Source: Clostridia bacterium (lineage in GTDB: Bacteria > Bacillota_A > Clostridia > RUG12999). From it: a stretch of 9,934 nucleotides of DNA. Where the stretch lies: NCBI GenBank assembly GCA_017558425.1, contig JAFYVD010000066.1, forward strand, positions 1-9,934, given 5' to 3'. Shown here one piece after another: positions 6,945 through 9,934 of the stretch (within the stretch, counting starts at the first letter, position 1; each line of letters begins with the position of its first letter). The position numbers were made by a program, and so were the translations under genes. Under the pieces are notes generated by a model. It saw only the letters and a program-made list of their open reading frames with translations. It made no database searches and was not told the origin of the DNA.

Positions 6945-8372
6945 TTAAACCGATAAGTCGGCACCGCTGATGTAATCGGGATTTGCGTCCAAAATGGGGC
7001 GGACAACTTCGTTTAAAAATTCTGTGGTCTGCTGAGGTGCACGTCCGATAAAGTTTTCAGGTAATAAGATATCATTAATTTCTGAAATTGTCAAGTCGAA
7101 ACTGTCATCTGCGGCAATTCTCGATATAAGGTCGTTAGGTTTGCCTTCGGTTTTAACCACTTTTGCAGCTTCCATGGAATGAACACGGATTTTTTCGTGC
7201 AGTTCCTGGCGGTCTCCACCTTTTTTTACGGCAGACATAAGGATATTTTCAGTTGCCATAAAGGGAAGCTCTGCCTGCATATGGGATTCGATAATTTTGG
7301 GATATACAACGAGACCGTTTGTAACATTAAGATAAATGTTCAGGATTGCATCAACTGCAAGAAAAGCTTCGGAAACGCTGATTCTCTTGTTAGCCGAATC
7401 ATCCAGTGTTCTTTCAAACCACTGGGCTGAAGCTGTTACGGCGGGGTTGATGGCGTCGGAAATAACATATCTTGAAAGAGCTGCCATTCGTTCGCTTCTC
7501 ATTGGATTGCGTTTGTACGCCATAGCCGAGGAACCAATCTGAGATTTGCCGAAAGGTTCTTCAATTTCTTTAAGATGCTGAAGAAGTCGGATATCATTAC
7601 TGAACTTGTGAGCACTCTGAGCGATGCCGCTGAGAATGTTAAGCACAAAACTGTCGACTTTTCTGGAATAAGTCTGTCCGGAAACGGGGTAAACGCCGGG
7701 AAACCCCATTTTTTCAGCGATTTTTTCATCAAGTGCACGAACTTTGTCGTGGTCACCATCAAACAGTTCGAGGAAGCTTGCCTGAGTACCTGTTGTACCT
7801 TTGGAACCGAGAAGCTTCATGCTTGCAAGACGAAAATCAATTTCTTGCAAATCCATAACCAAGTCGTGGATCCAAAGTGTAGCTCTTTTGCCCACGGTGG
7901 TCAGCTGAGCTGCCTGAAAGTGTGTGAAGCCGAGAGTAGGCTGGGATTTATACTGGTCTGCAAATTCGGAAAGTGCGGCAATTGCGCCAATCAGCTTTTT
8001 GCGAACCAGTTTCAGCGCTTCTGTCATTACAACAAGGTCTGTGTTGTCGCCGACATAACAGGATGTGGCGCCAAGATGGATTATGCCTTTAGCGTCGGGA
8101 CATTGCTCGCCGTAAGCGAGAACGTGAGCCATAACATCGTGACGGACACGTTTTTCATTTTCCGCAGCAACGTCATAATTGATATCTTCGGCGTGTTCTT
8201 TAAGCTGGGCAATCTGTGCATCTGTGATATCAAGGCCGAGTTCCTTTTCAGATTCGGCGAGAATAATCCAGAATTTGCGCCAGGTTTTAAATTTCATATC
8301 AGGGGAGAAAATGTACTGCATTTCCGGACTTGCGTACCGGCTGCAGAATGGACTTTCGTAGGTGTTTTTCAC
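6945..8372 (-). CDS. purB: Adenylosuccinate lyase
   Basis: A 475-residue member of the fumarase/aspartase superfamily. The signature [11 protein letters not shown] (280-290) is the mobile catalytic loop with the serine base. [14 protein letters not shown] carries H99, and [12 protein letters not shown] carries the second conserved histidine H151. The enzyme releases fumarate twice in purine synthesis, from SAICAR and from adenylosuccinate, and acts as a cytoplasmic homotetramer. The length and the [10 protein letters not shown] motif resemble the longer, eukaryote-like PurB branch more than the roughly 430-residue B. subtilis type. The start is a GTG at 8372 that overlaps the upstream TGA (GTGA, 8372-8369), with a strong AAGGAGG site ten bases before it, so translation is probably coupled to the aminotransferase. 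No other pur gene is in the window. Confidence 0.95.
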   Translation of the reverse strand: MKNTYESPFCSRYASPEMQYIFSPDMKFKTWRKFWIILAESEKELGLDITDAQIAQLKEHAEDINYDVAAENEKRVRHDVMAHVLAYGEQCPDAKGIIHLGATSCYVGDNTDLVVMTEALKLVRKKLIGAIAALSEFADQYKSQPTLGFTHFQAAQLTTVGKRATLWIHDLVMDLQEIDFRLASMKLLGSKGTTGTQASFLELFDGDHDKVRALDEKIAEKMGFPGVYPVSGQTYSRKVDSFVLNILSGIAQSAHKFSNDIRLLQHLKEIEEPFGKSQIGSSAMAYKRNPMRSERMAALSRYVISDAINPAVTASAQWFERTLDDSANKRISVSEAFLAVDAILNIYLNVTNGLVVYPKIIESHMQAELPFMATENILMSAVKKGGDRQELHEKIRVHSMEAAKVVKTEGKPNDLISRIAADDSFDLTISEINDILLPENFIGRAPQQTTEFLNEVVRPILDANPDYISGADLSV

Positions 8373-9568
8373 TTATCGAGTCCCTCCTTAAGGAATTTTT
8401 CAAGTCTGTCAAGACCTTTTTCGATAGATTCCATAGATGTCGCATAAGACCATCTGAGGTAGTTGTCAACACCGAAACCGCTGCAGGGAACGATGGCAAC
8501 CAGAGCTTTTTCAAGGAAAAGTTCTGCAAAATCGTCACTGCCGTTTATCATTTTGCCGTAAATTGTGCGGCCGATGATTTTGTCAATATTCATCATAACA
8601 TAGAATGCACCCTGAGGAAGAATACAGGAAACGCCATCAATTTCATTGATTCTTTTGTGCATATAGTCACGGCGTTTTTTAAATTCTGCTTTCATCATAT
8701 TCACGCAGTCAAGTGAGCCGTCAAGAGCAACACAAGCTGCTGCCTGAGCGAAAGAGTTGGGGTTTGATGTGGCGTGCGACTGAATGTTTGCCATTGCTGT
8801 TGCAAGTTCTTTTTCGCAAGCTGTGTAGCCGATTCTCCAACCTGTCATAGCGTATGTTTTGGACATTGCGTTTACAACAATTGTAAGCTTTTTGATGTCC
8901 TCGCCGAAGGAAGCGATACTAACGTGTTTCGCACCGTCATAAGTAAGATGTTCGTAAACTTCGTCGGAAATAACATAAATGTTATGTTTTACAGCAACGT
9001 CCGCAATTGCACGAAGTTCTTCTTCTGTGTAAACAGAACCGGTGGGGTTTGACGGGCTGTTGATTACGATTGCGCGGGTCTTGGGAGTGATGGCTGCTTC
9101 AAAATCGGCAGCTGAAATTTTAAATTCGTTTTCTTCTGTAGCTGTTAAAATGACGCTTTTGCCGTCTGCCATAGCAACCATTTCGGGATAACTTACCCAG
9201 TAGGGAGCAGGGATAATAACCTCGTCGCCGGGGTTGCAGATTGCCATAAAAATATTGGTAAGAGAATGCTTTGCACCGTTTGAAATAACAATGTCGGTGG
9301 GCTGATATGTCAGTCCGTTGTCACGGAGGAGCTTTCTGCATACGGCCTTTTTAAGGTCGGGAGTGCCGGAAGCGGGAGTATATTTTGTAACGCCGCGGTT
9401 TAATGCGTCGATACAAGCAGCTTTAATTTCGTCCGGAGTATCAAAATCGGGTTCTCCTGTGCCGAAGCCTACTGCATCAATACCTTCTGCCTTCATTGCT
9501 TTGAACTTGGAGTCAATTGCAAGAGTGGAAGAGGGTTTAACTCGTTTTGCTTTCTCTGAAATATACAT
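8369..9568 (-). CDS. Pyridoxal-phosphate aspartate aminotransferase (class I, subgroup Ib)
   Basis: A 399-residue fold-type I aminotransferase. With the chosen start, the key residues are N174 in NSPSNPTG, D202 and Y205 in SDEVYEHL, the PLP-binding K237 in [14 protein letters not shown]245, and the substrate-carboxylate R372 in [20 protein letters not shown] near the N-terminus is typical of the Ib aspartate aminotransferases of Bacillota. The reaction interconverts aspartate/2-oxoglutarate and oxaloacetate/glutamate in the cytoplasm; some Ib enzymes also accept prephenate or other amino acids, so no symbol is given. An in-frame ATG at 9655 would add 29 residues that do not look like the family and has no ribosome binding site. 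The ATG at 9568 has AAAGG about ten bases upstream and gives the family-like [15 protein letters not shown] start. It is the first gene of the operon and is overlapped by purB. Confidence 0.92.
   Translation of the reverse strand: MYISEKAKRVKPSSTLAIDSKFKAMKAEGIDAVGFGTGEPDFDTPDEIKAACIDALNRGVTKYTPASGTPDLKKAVCRKLLRDNGLTYQPTDIVISNGAKHSLTNIFMAICNPGDEVIIPAPYWVSYPEMVAMADGKSVILTATEENEFKISAADFEAAITPKTRAIVINSPSNPTGSVYTEEELRAIADVAVKHNIYVISDEVYEHLTYDGAKHVSIASFGEDIKKLTIVVNAMSKTYAMTGWRIGYTACEKELATAMANIQSHATSNPNSFAQAAACVALDGSLDCVNMMKAEFKKRRDYMHKRINEIDGVSCILPQGAFYVMMNIDKIIGRTIYGKMINGSDDFAELFLEKALVAIVPCSGFGVDNYLRWSYATSMESIEKGLDRLEKFLKEGLDK
8383..8388 (-). promoter_or_regulatory. Ribosome binding site that defines the purB GTG start
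   Basis: AGGAGG on the minus strand lies ten bases before the GTG at 8372 and inside the last codons of the aminotransferase. It supports this rare start codon over any later ATG; the next in-frame Met is residue 18. Confidence 0.8.
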
Positions 9569-9675
9569 TTTATCAAAACCTTTCTTGTCTGCACGGGACT
9601 TGTTGATGTGTGGGATTTGCCGTATTTTGCAGACTCTAACAACATTATTTCCCATTATAAATCATACATTATTAT

Positions 9676-9704
9676 ATTATATACCATTTTACGGAAAAAT
9701 GCAA
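9676..9704 (-). promoter_or_regulatory. Sigma-A promoter of the aminotransferase-purB operon
   Basis: On the minus strand, TTGCAT (9704-9699) is followed after 17 bases by TATAAT (9681-9676). The start near 9669 gives a leader of about 100 bases before the ATG at 9568. I found no clear riboswitch, attenuator or purine-box motif in that leader. Several overlapping TATAAT-like strings in this AT-rich stretch make the exact -10 uncertain. Confidence 0.6.
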
Positions 9705-9761
9705 GATTTATTTTTGAAAAATTCAAAAATATAAAAAATTTAAAAAAGATGCATTTCTGTA

Positions 9762-9790
9762 TTGACAAATGAGAAAACTTGTGATATAAT
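9762..9790 (+). promoter_or_regulatory. Near-perfect promoter of the tRNA-Ser gene
   Basis: TTGACA (9762-9767), a 17-base spacer and TATAAT (9785-9790) with a TGA extended -10 match the sigma-A consensus exactly. The predicted start near 9797 leaves a leader of about 29 bases before the mature tRNA. Such strength fits a stable RNA. Confidence 0.9.
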
Positions 9791-9825
9791 CTTTTTTGTT
9801 GTCAGCTTATGACTCAGCTTTTCAT

Positions 9826-9917
9826 GGAGAGGTGGTTGAGTTGGTTGAAGGCGCAGCATTGGAAATGCTGTATACGTTAATAGCGTATCGAGGGTTCGAA
9901 TCCCTTCCTCTCCTCCA
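9826..9917 (+). tRNA. tRNA-Ser, anticodon GGA
   Basis: A complete class II cloverleaf. The acceptor stem is GGAGAGG (9826-9832) with CCTCTCC (9907-9913). The anticodon stem CAGCA/TGCTG (9854-9858, 9866-9870) holds the loop TTGGAAA with anticodon GGA at 9861-9863, reading UCC and UCU. The long variable arm (9871-9889) has a five-pair stem ATACG/CGTAT, the main seryl-tRNA synthetase recognition feature. The T arm is GAGGG-TTCGAAT-CCCTT (9890-9906). The D stem is weak, with one G-C and two G-U pairs. CCA is encoded at 9915-9917. The discriminator base is T9914, where bacterial tRNA-Ser normally has G. Confidence 0.96.
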
Positions 9918-9934
9918 ATATATTGCCGGATTGT

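Noticed and set aside
7575..8447. Plus-strand open frame of 290 codons opposite purB
   Set aside because: It lies wholly antisense to purB and the end of the aminotransferase, both of which have clear family motifs. It is rich in Cys/Phe/His in the manner of antisense translation, and has no promoter or ribosome binding site that I can see.
9569..9655. A 29-residue N-terminal extension of the aminotransferase from the ATG at 9655
   Set aside because: There is no ribosome binding site before that ATG, the extra residues do not resemble the family, and the ATG at 9568 has a site and the family-like beginning.
9802..9820. Direct repeat TCAGCTT, two copies 12 bases apart in the tRNA leader
   Set aside because: Seven bases in a short AT-rich leader is easily chance, and no hairpin or known processing motif is formed.
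1..9934. Mobile elements, CRISPR arrays, toxin-antitoxin or phage-defence genes
   Set aside because: I found no transposase, integrase, regular repeat-spacer pattern, terminal inverted repeats beyond the two terminators, or defence-type domains. The tRNA-Ser could serve as an integration site, but only 17 bases follow it in the window.

Overview
The window reads as a chromosomal segment of a low-to-moderate GC Gram-positive bacterium, most likely an uncultured (gut-type) member of Clostridia/Bacillota. The basis is the AGGAGG-type ribosome binding sites, TTGACA/TATAAT promoters with 16-17 base spacers, short intrinsic terminators shared by convergent genes, a small RelQ-type alarmone synthetase, and the general character of the proteins. 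No phage, transposon, CRISPR or integrase signal is visible. The species cannot be named from this sequence.

Layout. (1) Bases 1-3675, plus strand: the end of a surface-polysaccharide operon. A CapE/FnlA-type UDP-GlcNAc 4,6-dehydratase/5-epimerase, cut by the window edge, is followed by a CapF/FnlB-type reductase with a cupin tail. Together they are two of the three enzymes that make UDP-N-acetyl-L-fucosamine. Two serine hydrolases follow with almost no spacing: an alpha/beta hydrolase and a patatin-like phospholipase. A bidirectional hairpin terminator closes the unit. (2) Bases 3713-4387, minus strand: a monocistronic RelQ-like (p)ppGpp synthetase with its own extended -10 promoter. (3) Bases 4563-6082, plus strand: a two-gene operon of amidohydrolase-fold proteins, divergent from relQ and driven by a promoter with the same -35 and -10 hexamers. 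The second protein has every expected metal ligand; the first has lost all of them and looks like a pseudoenzyme. A second bidirectional terminator follows. (4) Bases 9704-6132, minus strand: an operon of aspartate aminotransferase, adenylosuccinate lyase (purB, GTG start, overlapping stop) and a six-helix membrane protein of unknown function. (5) Bases 9762-9917, plus strand: a strong consensus promoter and a tRNA-Ser(GGA) gene with an encoded CCA and an unexpected U at the discriminator position.

Functionally, region 1 supplies a deoxy-aminosugar nucleotide for a capsule or cell-wall glycan. Region 4 joins aspartate supply or turnover to purine synthesis. RelQ would connect nucleotide status to growth. 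The most interesting object is the paired inactive/active amidohydrolase operon, whose substrate is unknown.
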